DNA of 5,916 nt from Gammaproteobacteria bacterium. Its GTDB lineage: Bacteria; Pseudomonadota; Gammaproteobacteria; Arenicellales; JAHEKD01. Position numbers and translations under genes: made by a program. The first letter of the stretch is position 1, and every line of letters begins with the position of its first letter. Of the stretch, positions 1-5,916 are shown piece by piece. Under the pieces are notes generated by a model, which was given only the letters and a program-made list of their open reading frames with translations, searched no databases and was not told where the DNA came from. The stretch lies in assembly GCA_024638545.1 (NCBI GenBank), contig JAHEKD010000174.1, positions 1-5,916 of the forward strand, read 5' to 3'.

Positions 1-103
1 CAAATTCTATTAACACTGAACCTTCTGCGTGCCTCGTGAATTCTCTGGTAATGCTAATATCGCGCATTTGATTGGCTTGCCTGTTGCTGGGTCTTTGCGT
101 CAT
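1..103 (-). CDS. rph: RNase PH, 5' end only (truncated by window edge)
   Basis: RNase PH is a phosphate-dependent 3'-to-5' exoribonuclease that trims tRNA 3' ends. Only the first 34 codons are visible, reading from an ATG at 103-101 on the minus strand and running off the left edge. The visible protein contains RPSNR (residues 4-8), [18 protein letters not shown] (11-28) and SVLIEF (29-34). This matches the start of the family, which usually reads RPSGR, then a DQLRDI-like stretch, then TKHAEGSVLVEF. The start lies two residues upstream of the usual M-R-P start, and no strong ribosome binding site precedes it, so the exact start is less certain than the identity. It is transcribed divergently from yicC, an arrangement also known in Pseudomonas. 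Confidence 0.9.
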   Translation of the reverse strand, partial: MTQRPSNRQANQMRDISITREFTRHAEGSVLIEF

Positions 104-131
104 GATCTGAATAACTCGTAAAAATTTGCCT

Positions 132-159
132 ATTCTCTCATACGGCAGATAGTTGACAA
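132..159 (-). promoter_or_regulatory. candidate sigma-70 promoter for rph
   Basis: On the minus strand TTGTCA (159-154) is followed after 16 bp by GAGAAT (137-132), with a TG one base upstream of the -10 hexamer, as in extended -10 promoters. It lies about 30 bases upstream of the rph start codon. Both hexamers are imperfect, so this is inferred from position and partial consensus only. Confidence 0.25.
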
Positions 160-185
160 GCGCAGTATTGAAAAAATGGTAATAT
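153..185 (+). promoter_or_regulatory. candidate sigma-70 promoter for yicC operon
   Basis: TGGTAATAT (177-185) reads as an extended -10 element (TG, one base, then TAATAT). A perfect TTGACA lies at 153-158, but the spacing is 21 bp, well beyond the usual 16-18, so it may not act as the -35 for this -10. Transcription from here would begin near 192 and leave a leader of about 65 bases before yicC. Confidence 0.35.
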
Positions 186-198
186 CGCAGCTTTTGTT

Positions 199-223
199 AA
201 TGGTGTCGACAAAGATCACCATT
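199..223 (+). repeat. inverted repeat in yicC leader (operator or RNA hairpin)
   Basis: AATGGTG (199-205) and CACCATT (217-223) are perfect 7-base inverted repeats around an 11-base spacer. The right arm can pair alternatively with an earlier copy: AAAATGGT (173-180) is the exact complement of ACCATTTT (218-225). The repeat lies just downstream of the candidate yicC transcription start. It could be a protein-binding dyad, a 5'-leader hairpin or chance. There is no T-run after it, so it is not a terminator. Confidence 0.35.
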
Positions 224-246
224 TTGATTCGCTATGACTAAATTTT

Positions 247-250
247 GGAA
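247..250 (+). promoter_or_regulatory. ribosome binding site deciding yicC start
   Basis: GGAA sits 6 bases before the ATG at 257. A TTG at 245 in the same frame overlaps this site and has no ribosome binding site of its own, so the ATG at 257 is the better start. Confidence 0.6.
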
Positions 251-256
251 AAATCT

Positions 257-1114
257 ATGAAAGGCATGACTGCATTCTCAAGGCGTGAAATCACACAGGA
301 TTGGGGCTCACTCAATATGGAGATACGCACAGTTAATCATCGTTATCTGGATATTAATTTAAGATTAGCCGAGGAAGTTCGTTTTATAGAACCGCTGGTG
401 CGCCAAATGATCGCAGACGCGCTGAGCCGGGGACGAGTCGACCTGACGATTAAGTACAGCTCTGCCAGTTTGAATGATTCCAGGATAAATGAGCAGATTG
501 TGAAACAGTTGCTGGGTTATCAGCGACAGCTTAATGACATGAATTCAAATATTAAAGCACTCAGCACAGCGGAAATTCTGCAATGGCCGGGTGTGCTTGA
601 AATGGCAAATCGTGATGAAGATGCGCTTACAGAAACCTTCAAGGATTTATTGACTGCCGCGCTGACAGAAATCGAAGAACAGCGACAGCATGAAGGTGAA
701 AAAATAAAACAGCTGCTTATCGGACGCGCTGAAGAAATCAAAACGCTGGTGGAGGAGGTGCGCGGGATTTTGCCGCAAGTCATGGCGAATTTCCGGAAAA
801 ACTTCCAGGAAAAACTTATGCAAATGGATATTGATCTCGACTCCCACAGGCTGGAACAGGAGCTGGTTATTTTTCTTGGCAAGCAGGATATTGCCGAAGA
901 ACTGGATCGAATAAACGTTCATCTCGAGCAAGTACTGACAATATTGGGCAGTCGAAAAACCTCCGGCCGTCGGCTCGATTTTTTGATGCAGGAGTTAAAC
1001 AGAGAGGCAAATACACTCACCTCAAAATCGATTGACATCAGGCTTAACAGCGCGTCAGTCCAGATGAAAGTATTGATAGAGCAAATGCGTGAACAGGCGC
1101 AGAATCTGGAATAA
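257..1114 (+). CDS. yicC: YicC/YloC family protein (endoribonuclease family)
   Basis: This is a 285-residue protein of the YicC family (E. coli YicC is 287). The order is an N-terminal YicC domain beginning MKGMTAFSRREI, with VNHRYLDI at 27-34, EPLVRQ at 45-50 and SRGRVDLTI at 57-65. A helical, glutamate-rich middle follows (about 125-195). The C-terminal DUF1732 region carries HRLEQELVIF (197-206), AEELDRI (213-219), RRLDFLMQELNREANTL (238-254), KS at 257-258, and VLIEQMREQ (272-280). These late motifs are the family signature and are intact. Members have been reported as metal-dependent endoribonucleases or as modulators of small-RNA decay, so an RNA-turnover role is likely but not proven by this sequence. 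The ATG at 257 is chosen over an in-frame TTG at 245 because GGAA lies 6 bases upstream and family proteins start close to the MTA/MTG motif. Its stop overlaps the gmk start (TAATG), suggesting translational coupling. Confidence 0.93.
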   Translation: MKGMTAFSRREITQDWGSLNMEIRTVNHRYLDINLRLAEEVRFIEPLVRQMIADALSRGRVDLTIKYSSASLNDSRINEQIVKQLLGYQRQLNDMNSNIKALSTAEILQWPGVLEMANRDEDALTETFKDLLTAALTEIEEQRQHEGEKIKQLLIGRAEEIKTLVEEVRGILPQVMANFRKNFQEKLMQMDIDLDSHRLEQELVIFLGKQDIAEELDRINVHLEQVLTILGSRKTSGRRLDFLMQELNREANTLTSKSIDIRLNSASVQMKVLIEQMREQAQNLE

Positions 1115-1740
1115 TGAGGATTGACGGATCACGTTTAATTATAATCTCTGCACCTTCAGGAGCGGGCAAAACCTCTCTTGCAAAGCGGCTCATTGATTCG
1201 CATGATGATATTCAAATTGCGGTTTCGCATACCACGCGGCCTGCCCGCCCGGGTGAAATCGATGGACTGGACTACTATTTTGTTAATTCCGGGCAATTTA
1301 ACCAGTTAATCGAAGAAGATGGGTTTCTGGAATTCGCAGAAGTATTCGATCATTTTTACGGTACCTCGAAGACGGCCGTATACGAATTACTTGATCAGGG
1401 TAAGCACGTATTGCTGGAAATCGACTGGCAGGGTGCTCAAAAGATCAGGCAACTTATGCCTGATTCAATCAGTATATTTATCCTGCCGCCCTCAAAAGAA
1501 ACGCTTTATCGCCGATTAACGACGCGCGGTCAGGATTCAGAAGAGATAATCAAACGGCGCATGCGCGATGCGCTCAATCAAATAAGTCATTACCGGGAAT
1601 ATGACTACGTTATCGTTAATGATGATTTTAGTCAGGCTTATGCTGAACTTGAATCAATTGTATACAACAGGGTCCTGGCTAACGATTTGAGCAAACGGAA
1701 CCTGGAAAAATTTGTCTGTGATTTAATGAAAAACAAATAA
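1114..1740 (+). CDS. gmk: guanylate kinase
   Basis: Gmk phosphorylates GMP to GDP with ATP in the cytoplasm and is essential for GTP and dGTP supply. The protein is 208 residues (E. coli 207). It has the P-loop APSGAGKTS (13-21), the GMP-binding segment SHTTRPARPGEIDGLDYYF (38-56), FAEVFDHFYGTS (74-85), the LEIDWQGAQ strand and loop (101-109), and an arginine-rich lid RRLTTRGQD (133-141). All key elements are present and the length is normal. The ATG at 1114 overlaps the last base of the yicC stop. Only a weak GGA (1108-1110) lies upstream, so translation probably depends on ribosomes finishing yicC. Close linkage to rpoZ and spoT is standard in gammaproteobacteria. Confidence 0.97.
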   Translation: MRIDGSRLIIISAPSGAGKTSLAKRLIDSHDDIQIAVSHTTRPARPGEIDGLDYYFVNSGQFNQLIEEDGFLEFAEVFDHFYGTSKTAVYELLDQGKHVLLEIDWQGAQKIRQLMPDSISIFILPPSKETLYRRLTTRGQDSEEIIKRRMRDALNQISHYREYDYVIVNDDFSQAYAELESIVYNRVLANDLSKRNLEKFVCDLMKNK

Positions 1741-1744
1741 ACCC

Positions 1745-1790
1745 TTGTTTATATGGTATATTTCAATTAAATCCAAACTATTTATTATAA
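1745..1790 (+). promoter_or_regulatory. AT-rich gap with possible rpoZ promoter
   Basis: The 69 bases between gmk and rpoZ are strongly AT-rich. TGGTATATT (1754-1762) resembles an extended -10 element. TTGTTT (1745-1750) followed after 16 bp by TTAAAT (1767-1772), and the TATTATAA stretch at 1783-1790, are alternatives. None has a good -35 at ideal spacing. An internal promoter for rpoZ-spoT is plausible but unproven. Confidence 0.25.
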
Positions 1791-1799
1791 AGAATTTAA

Positions 1800-1806
1800 A
1801 AGGTGA
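1800..1806 (+). promoter_or_regulatory. strong ribosome binding site of rpoZ
   Basis: AAGGTGA matches the later part of the consensus AGGAGGTGA. With GGTGA ending 3 bases before the ATG at 1810, it aligns at the usual spacing. It is the best ribosome binding site in the window. Confidence 0.7.
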
Positions 1807-1809
1807 AAT

Positions 1810-2166
1810 ATGGCACGTGTAACCGTGGAAGATTGTCTTGAATATGTTGATAATCGTTTTGAATTAGTGTTGTTGGCGACCAAGCGTGCGCGTCAGCTGA
1901 CCTATGGTGTAGAGGCCCTTGTGCCCGAGGAAAATGATAAACCTACTGTCATTGCGCTCAGGGAAATTGCAGAAGGATTAATCGATAAAGCGATTTTAAA
2001 TGAACCGGATGAGCCTGAGCTGTTTATCGAAACGAATTACGATGATGCTCAGGAAGAAGTCGATTCAATAGCCCAGGAAGTGCGCATGCTTCTGGCTGAA
2101 TCAGAAGTCGAAGAAAATGAGCCAACCAGCGACCAAGAAGAAATCGAAATTACTGACGATCAGTAA
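1810..2166 (+). CDS. rpoZ: RNA polymerase omega subunit, long acidic tail
   Basis: Omega binds the beta-prime subunit, helps RNA polymerase assemble, and in E. coli forms part of ppGpp site 1. Residues 1-60 are typical: [20 protein letters not shown] (1-20), KRARQL (25-30), [20 protein letters not shown] (37-56). The MAR(V)T N-terminus, which lines ppGpp site 1 in E. coli, is kept. The protein is 118 residues against 91 in E. coli. The excess is a C-terminal tail (65-118) in which 22 of 54 residues are Asp or Glu and only one is basic (R92). The start has a strong Shine-Dalgarno sequence. The last 50 bases overlap the longest spoT reading frame. rpoZ-spoT adjacency is conserved in the class. 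Confidence 0.96.
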   Translation: MARVTVEDCLEYVDNRFELVLLATKRARQLTYGVEALVPEENDKPTVIALREIAEGLIDKAILNEPDEPELFIETNYDDAQEEVDSIAQEVRMLLAESEVEENEPTSDQEEIEITDDQ

Positions 2167-4309
2167 TCTGGTTTCCCGTCGTGCACCCCGTGATTATCCA
2201 CAGGCGGTGCACGACCTTGTTGTTCAGGTAAAGTCCTACCTTAATCGGGCTGCGATCGATGACATTGTCGAAGCTTACAAGTTAGGTGCCTGGGCACATC
2301 GCAACCAGTTCAGGAAATCCGGCGATCCCTATATTACACACCCTGTGCAGGCAGCCTCACTGCTTGCCGATTTCCATCTGGATAAAACCACGATCATCGC
2401 GGCAATCCTGCATGATACGCTGGAAGATACGGAAGTCACTTATCAGGATCTGGATGACAAATTTGGTAAGGAGGTTGCTGATCTGGTTGATGGCGTGACG
2501 AAAATCGGTCAAATCGAGTTCGAAACCAAAGAACATGCCGAAGCGGAGAATATACGAAAAATGCTTTTGGCCATGTCCAGAGATATTCGCGTAATGCTCA
2601 TCAAACTGGCGGATCGTTTGCACAATATTCGAACCCTCGATTCGATGCCGCGCAATAAACAGCTTCGTATTGCCGGGCAAACACTGGATATTTTTGCACC
2701 TATTGCTAACCGGCTTGGTCTTAATCAATGGGCAAATGAGCTTCAGGATCTCAGCTTCAAGACGATGTACCCAAAACGATATGAAAAGCTGGTCAAAACC
2801 CTGGATCGAAAACAGGGTAACCGTAAAGCGATACTCACAAAAATCAAGATATCAATAAAGGAGCATCTACGGGCTGCAAATATTAAAGCGAGAGTTTACA
2901 GTCGCAAAAAAAATATCTATAGCATCTACAGGAAAATGCAAAAAAAAGCGGTATCACTCGATGAGATTCGTGACATTTACGGGCTTCGGATCATTGTTGA
3001 TTCACGTGATCACTGCTATCTGACGCTGGGTGCTATCCACAGCTTGTATAAACCGGTTGCCAACCGTTTTAAAGACTATATTGCAATTCCAAAAATCAAT
3101 GGCTACCAGTCTTTGCATACGACCGTATTTGGCAGCTTCGGAGAGGTGCTTGAGATTCAAATACGAACAGAAAAAATGCACCATCTGTCAGAGACCGGTG
3201 TAGCTGCGCACTGGTATTATAAATCTTTTGGTGGTGAAAGCAACATTGCACCACAGGAACATGCAAGGCAGTGGCTGGTCGATCTTCTGGATACGCAAAA
3301 GCAGGCCGGTAACCCCAGCGAGTTTCTTGAGCATTTAAAAGTTGACCTGTTTCCTGACGAGGTCTATGTTTTTACGCCTAAAGGTGACATCAAAAAATTA
3401 CCGCAAGGTGCGACAGCACTTGATTTTGCGTATTCAATACATTCTGAGATCGGAAACTCGTGTATCGGAATCGAAGTAAATGGCAGTCCGGTGCCCTTTT
3501 ACACGCAATTAAAAAGCGGTGATCATGTAAAAATTCAAACAGACAAACACAGTGTGCCTTCACCAACCTGGCTCAATTACGTCAAAACTGCAAAGGCAAG
3601 AGCCAGTCTCAGAAGCTTTTTACACGGCAATCGACGCTCTGATTCTATCAAGCTGGGTCAAAAATTGCTCGAGCGTGAACTAAAGGAAGAAGGGCTTGCG
3701 TTAAGCGCGATAACTGAAGAAAGAAAAAGCGCGCTCATAGAGCGAATTGACCTTGGCAGCTGGGATGATCTCCTGGCTGATATCGGCCAGGGTAAGCGAC
3801 TGCCGCTGGTGGTTATGTACCAGCTAATTGATGATGTCTGTGGTATACGCCTGAAGGCAGAACCCTCACCATTAACCATCGAGGGCTCTGAAGGCGTTAT
3901 GGTTAACTTCGCACGCTGTTGCCATCCCATTCCTGGTGATGAGATCCTCGGGTATTTTGCTGAGGGAAAGGGCGTGGTGATCCATACCCAGAGTTGTCCA
4001 AACAGGGCAGAATACAGTAAACACCCTGAGAAGTGGATTCCAGTCACCTGGTCAAAAGACATTGATCGAAGTTTTCCGGTGACCTTGCGCATGGATACCA
4101 AGAATAAACCGGGCGTACTGGCCTCGCTGGCTACCGTAATAGCCGCCAATCACTCGAATATTAATACCGTATCTGTCGAAGAAAGAGATGGAAAATTTTC
4201 AATTATTCGTTTTACCATAGAGGTTGAAAACAGGACACATCTGGCGACCATCATCCGTAAGATCCGTGCGCTTGAAGGGGTAATAAAAATCTCACGAGTA
4301 AAGGGATAA
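2117..4309 (+). CDS. spoT: bifunctional (p)ppGpp synthetase/hydrolase SpoT
   Basis: SpoT degrades ppGpp to GDP plus pyrophosphate, and pppGpp to GTP plus pyrophosphate, and can also synthesise both alarmones. The longest frame gives 730 residues (E. coli 702). The N-terminal HD hydrolase domain keeps H75, H99-D100, E103-D104 and D166; spacing matches the metal and catalytic residues H53, H77-D78, E81-D82 and D144 of streptococcal Rel. The synthetase domain has [10 protein letters not shown] with D286, R317-F-K-D320 (the RXKD form typical of bifunctional enzymes, not the EXDD form of RelA), GYQSLHT (329-335) and LEIQIRT with E346. Then come TGS (about 411-475, [12 protein letters not shown]), the CC/zinc-finger region (C601, C602, H623, C627) and ACT (about 652-727). 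Both activities look intact. The start is uncertain: ATG 2117 lies inside rpoZ with a weak ribosome binding site, while GTG 2207 would give 700 residues and align with E. coli SpoT. Confidence 0.95.
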   Translation: MSQPATKKKSKLLTISNLVSRRAPRDYPQAVHDLVVQVKSYLNRAAIDDIVEAYKLGAWAHRNQFRKSGDPYITHPVQAASLLADFHLDKTTIIAAILHDTLEDTEVTYQDLDDKFGKEVADLVDGVTKIGQIEFETKEHAEAENIRKMLLAMSRDIRVMLIKLADRLHNIRTLDSMPRNKQLRIAGQTLDIFAPIANRLGLNQWANELQDLSFKTMYPKRYEKLVKTLDRKQGNRKAILTKIKISIKEHLRAANIKARVYSRKKNIYSIYRKMQKKAVSLDEIRDIYGLRIIVDSRDHCYLTLGAIHSLYKPVANRFKDYIAIPKINGYQSLHTTVFGSFGEVLEIQIRTEKMHHLSETGVAAHWYYKSFGGESNIAPQEHARQWLVDLLDTQKQAGNPSEFLEHLKVDLFPDEVYVFTPKGDIKKLPQGATALDFAYSIHSEIGNSCIGIEVNGSPVPFYTQLKSGDHVKIQTDKHSVPSPTWLNYVKTAKARASLRSFLHGNRRSDSIKLGQKLLERELKEEGLALSAITEERKSALIERIDLGSWDDLLADIGQGKRLPLVVMYQLIDDVCGIRLKAEPSPLTIEGSEGVMVNFARCCHPIPGDEILGYFAEGKGVVIHTQSCPNRAEYSKHPEKWIPVTWSKDIDRSFPVTLRMDTKNKPGVLASLATVIAANHSNINTVSVEERDGKFSIIRFTIEVENRTHLATIIRKIRALEGVIKISRVKG

Positions 4310-4317
4310 ACACGTTA

Positions 4318-4363
4318 AAATCGATTTATCCGGATTTACAGAAACAACGTCCGGGTCCGATTT
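4318..4363 (+). repeat. composite hairpin between spoT and ridA
   Basis: AAATCG (4318-4323) pairs with CGATTT (4358-4363). Inside it, ATCCGGA (4328-4334) pairs with TCCGGGT (4350-4356) with one G-U pair. The two stems are separated by a 4-by-1 internal loop and close a 15-base loop. No T-run follows, so it is not a standard intrinsic terminator. It might slow transcription, protect the spoT 3' end or be chance. Confidence 0.35.
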
Positions 4364-4402
4364 CTATTGCATAACCTTTGTTTCAACATTACATCAACAA
4401 TT

Positions 4403-4406
4403 GGAG
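4403..4406 (+). promoter_or_regulatory. ribosome binding site deciding ridA start
   Basis: GGAG lies 6 bases before the ATG at 4413. An in-frame TTG at 4401 overlaps this site and is rejected; the ATG also gives the exact family length of 128 residues. Confidence 0.7.
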
Positions 4407-4412
4407 TTTTCT

Positions 4413-4799
4413 ATGTCAAGGCAGATTATTAATACAGAAGCTGCGCCAGCTGCGATTGGAACCTATTCACAGGCTGTCCATGCAGGCAACTTGGTATTTA
4501 TTTCCGGCCAGATTCCACTCGACCCGGTGTCTATGGAAGTTGTGGACGGCCAGTTTAAAGTTCAGGCAATCCGAGTCTTTGAAAATCTGAGAGCCGTGGC
4601 TGCTGCCAGCGGAGGGAGTCTTGCAGATGCTGTCAAGATGACTGTCTATCTGGCTGATTTAAGCAACTTTCCACTGCTGAACGAAGTCATGGGCGATTAT
4701 ATGACCGAACCCTATCCTGCACGTGCAGCCGTCGAAGTTTCAGCATTGCCTAAAGGTGTGATGGTCGAAATTGACGCGATCCTTGTTCTGGGCGATTAA
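4413..4799 (+). CDS. ridA: 2-iminobutanoate/2-iminopropanoate deaminase RidA
   Basis: RidA (YjgF/YER057c/UK114 family) speeds hydrolysis of reactive enamine/imine intermediates, such as 2-aminoacrylate and the imine formed by threonine dehydratase, protecting PLP enzymes. The protein has 128 residues, the same as E. coli RidA, and forms a small trimeric fold in this family. Visible family features are APAAIGTYSQAV with Tyr18, FISGQIPLDP with Ser31, PARAAVEV with Arg104 (equivalent to E. coli Arg105, the key substrate carboxylate-binding residue), and VEIDAI with Glu119 (E. coli Glu120). The residue matching E. coli Cys107 is Ala106. The ATG at 4413 has GGAG at ideal spacing. ridA directly downstream of spoT is also found in Pseudomonas. 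The 103-bp gap could hold its own promoter, but I see no convincing one. Confidence 0.93.
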   Translation: MSRQIINTEAAPAAIGTYSQAVHAGNLVFISGQIPLDPVSMEVVDGQFKVQAIRVFENLRAVAAASGGSLADAVKMTVYLADLSNFPLLNEVMGDYMTEPYPARAAVEVSALPKGVMVEIDAILVLGD

Positions 4800-4811
4800 G
4801 CAGCTTAACTG

Positions 4812-4843
4812 TGGCCGTTATTCAGGTCACGCTATGACGGCTA
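4812..4843 (+). repeat. hairpin between ridA and recG
   Basis: TGGCCGTTAT (4812-4821) pairs with ATGACGGCTA (4834-4843): ten consecutive pairs including two G-U, closing a 12-base loop. No T-run follows, so it is not a standard intrinsic terminator. Eight loop bases (4825-4832, GGTCACGC) can also pair with 4875-4882 just inside recG, with one G-U. This could give a pseudoknot spanning the recG start codon or an alternative hairpin. Confidence 0.4.
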
Positions 4844-4861
4844 GGCGAGCGACTCAACTCT

Positions 4862-5916
4862 ATGCCTGACGTTTGTGTGACCAGTTTAAGGGGCGTTGGC
4901 AAACAACTTGCTGACAAGCTGGCGGTGCTGGGTATACACACAGTCGATGACCTGATTTTTCATCTGCCTTACAAATATCAGGATCGAACCCAAATTACGC
5001 CATTAGCTCGTCTAATTGCAGGTGCGGATATTATGTTCTGTGCTCAAATCGAAGCGACTTCGATAGTTTACGGGCGTAGAAGAACATTGCTGGCACGTGT
5101 CAGTGATGGCACTGGCAGGCTCACAATACGCTGGTTTTATTTTAATCGCGCCCAGCAACAAAAAATCAGGCGGCTGAACTGGATATATGGATTTGCAACA
5201 ATAAGACGGGGCCGCGATGGATTCGAGACAGCACACCCTGAATATCAAGTCAGCGCCGATAAACCAGAAAATATCACGACCGATGCACTGACTCCCATAT
5301 ATCCCCTGACTGAAGGGATAACCCAACCGAGAATGAGGAATCTGGTGAAACAGTCACTACGGCGGCTTGAGAGCATGGAGGATTATCTTGATTGCGAAGC
5401 GCTCGATAACCAATTACCGAGTTTGCATCAAGCCTTAAAGACCGTGCACATGCCGTCCAAACAAACAGATACAACGTTATTGCTGGAGCAAATTCATCCT
5501 GCTCAAAAGCGCCTTGCTTTTGAAGAACTTCTCGCACATCACTGCAGCCTTAAGAGGGTAAAGGCCAAACGCCAAAGCAATCAGTCGCCTAAATTTGATA
5601 CTCACAGTAAATTATGCACTGATTTTTTCAACAATCTCAGCTATTCGCTTACCGGTGCACAGCTGAGGGTGGTTAATGAAATAAACCGTGACGTCAGTTC
5701 GCAGACAACGATGCAAAGACTGGTCCAGGGTGATGTTGGTTCAGGTAAAACTGTTGTCGCCGGTTTGAGCGCTTGTCATGCGATAGCTTCAGGTTACCAG
5801 GTTGCCATCATGGCGCCGACGGAGTTGCTCGCTGAGCAGCATTATCTCTGCTTCAGCGAATGGTTTGAACCACTCAATATTAAACTGAGCTGGTTGTCCG
5901 GTAGCGTGAATACGGC
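4862..5916 (+). CDS. recG: ATP-dependent DNA helicase RecG, N-terminal half (truncated by window edge)
   Basis: RecG is a superfamily 2 translocase that binds branched DNA and drives fork reversal and Holliday-junction migration. The frame is open from the ATG at 4862 to the right edge: 351 whole codons of a protein near 690 residues in the family. The order is an N-terminal helix-hairpin-like start (LRGVGKQLADKL, 9-20; DLIFHLPYKYQDRT, 30-43), then the wedge/OB domain (about 50-130, ending HPEYQV 125-130), then TPIYPLTEGI (144-153). The helicase core follows, with TGAQ (264-267), Walker A GDVGSGKT (290-297) and motif Ia APTELLAEQH (318-327). Later motifs, including DEXH, lie outside the window. 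A stop at 4835-4837 bounds the frame upstream. No clear Shine-Dalgarno sequence precedes the ATG (GGCGAG at 4844-4849 is 12 bases away), so initiation may be weak or coupled. Confidence 0.95.
   Translation, partial: MPDVCVTSLRGVGKQLADKLAVLGIHTVDDLIFHLPYKYQDRTQITPLARLIAGADIMFCAQIEATSIVYGRRRTLLARVSDGTGRLTIRWFYFNRAQQQKIRRLNWIYGFATIRRGRDGFETAHPEYQVSADKPENITTDALTPIYPLTEGITQPRMRNLVKQSLRRLESMEDYLDCEALDNQLPSLHQALKTVHMPSKQTDTTLLLEQIHPAQKRLAFEELLAHHCSLKRVKAKRQSNQSPKFDTHSKLCTDFFNNLSYSLTGAQLRVVNEINRDVSSQTTMQRLVQGDVGSGKTVVAGLSACHAIASGYQVAIMAPTELLAEQHYLCFSEWFEPLNIKLSWLSGSVNT

Noticed and set aside
55..188. TAATATCGC repeated at 55-63 and 180-188
   Set aside because: Nine bases in two copies, one inside rph coding sequence; likely chance.
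245..256. TTG at 245 as the yicC start
   Set aside because: It overlaps the GGAA ribosome binding site of the ATG at 257 and has none of its own; family proteins start close to the MTA/MTG motif.
520..931. Minus-strand open frames inside yicC
   Set aside because: They lie wholly within a clear family gene, are low in complexity (Ser-rich) and resemble nothing known.
1731..1750. AAACAA/TTGTTT inverted repeat after gmk as a terminator
   Set aside because: The six-pair stem has one G-C pair, and no proper T-run follows; it would be too unstable.
3658..4149. 163-codon minus-strand frame inside spoT
   Set aside because: It is antisense to the conserved zinc-finger and ACT regions; Ser/Pro-rich composition typical of a shadow frame.
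4401..4412. TTG at 4401 as the ridA start
   Set aside because: It overlaps the GGAG site that serves the ATG at 4413; the ATG gives the usual 128 residues.
4834..4869. 11-codon ORF overlapping the recG start (MTARRATQLYA)
   Set aside because: It has no ribosome binding site and no attenuator-like codon pattern; its ATG lies in the right arm of a hairpin. Probably chance.
5012..5537. Minus-strand frames antisense to recG
   Set aside because: recG reads through this region without interruption and with strong family motifs.
1..5916. Mobile element, CRISPR, toxin-antitoxin or other novel system
   Set aside because: Every substantial reading frame that survives belongs to a conserved housekeeping family, and no terminal repeats, array-like repeats or foreign-looking genes were seen.

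Overview
The window is an ordinary, well-conserved stretch of gammaproteobacterial chromosome. The content and order are rph (reverse strand, 5' end only) | yicC - gmk - rpoZ - spoT - ridA - recG (forward strand, recG cut by the window end). This order, a divergent rph/yicC pair and the protein sequences (SpoT, omega, Gmk and RecG all close to E. coli/Pseudomonas family patterns) point to a gammaproteobacterium. By eye the GC content is in the mid-40s percent. I cannot name the genus from the sequence alone.

Layout: bases 1-103 hold the first 34 codons of RNase PH on the minus strand. Bases 104-256 are a divergent promoter region with candidate sigma-70 elements on both strands and an inverted repeat. 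yicC (257-1114) overlaps gmk (1114-1740) by one base (TAATG). A 69-bp AT-rich gap with a good Shine-Dalgarno sequence precedes rpoZ (1810-2166). rpoZ overlaps the longest spoT reading frame (2117-4309) by 50 bp. A 103-bp gap with a composite hairpin leads to ridA (4413-4799), and a 62-bp gap with a second hairpin leads to recG (4862-5916, incomplete). No stretch over 300 bases lacks a gene. I see no tRNA, rRNA, insertion sequence, CRISPR array or phage-like gene.

How the genes relate: Gmk makes GDP, on the path to the GTP that SpoT uses. SpoT makes and destroys (p)ppGpp. Omega (RpoZ) forms part of ppGpp binding site 1 on RNA polymerase in E. coli, and the N-terminal residues involved are retained here. 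YicC and RNase PH both belong to RNA turnover. RidA removes reactive enamine/imine by-products of amino acid metabolism, and RecG rescues replication forks. The close spacing suggests co-transcription of yicC through spoT at least.

I found no previously undescribed system. The points worth a second look are modest: the unresolved spoT start inside the rpoZ 3' end, an unusually long and acidic omega tail, and possible RNA structures in three intergenic regions.
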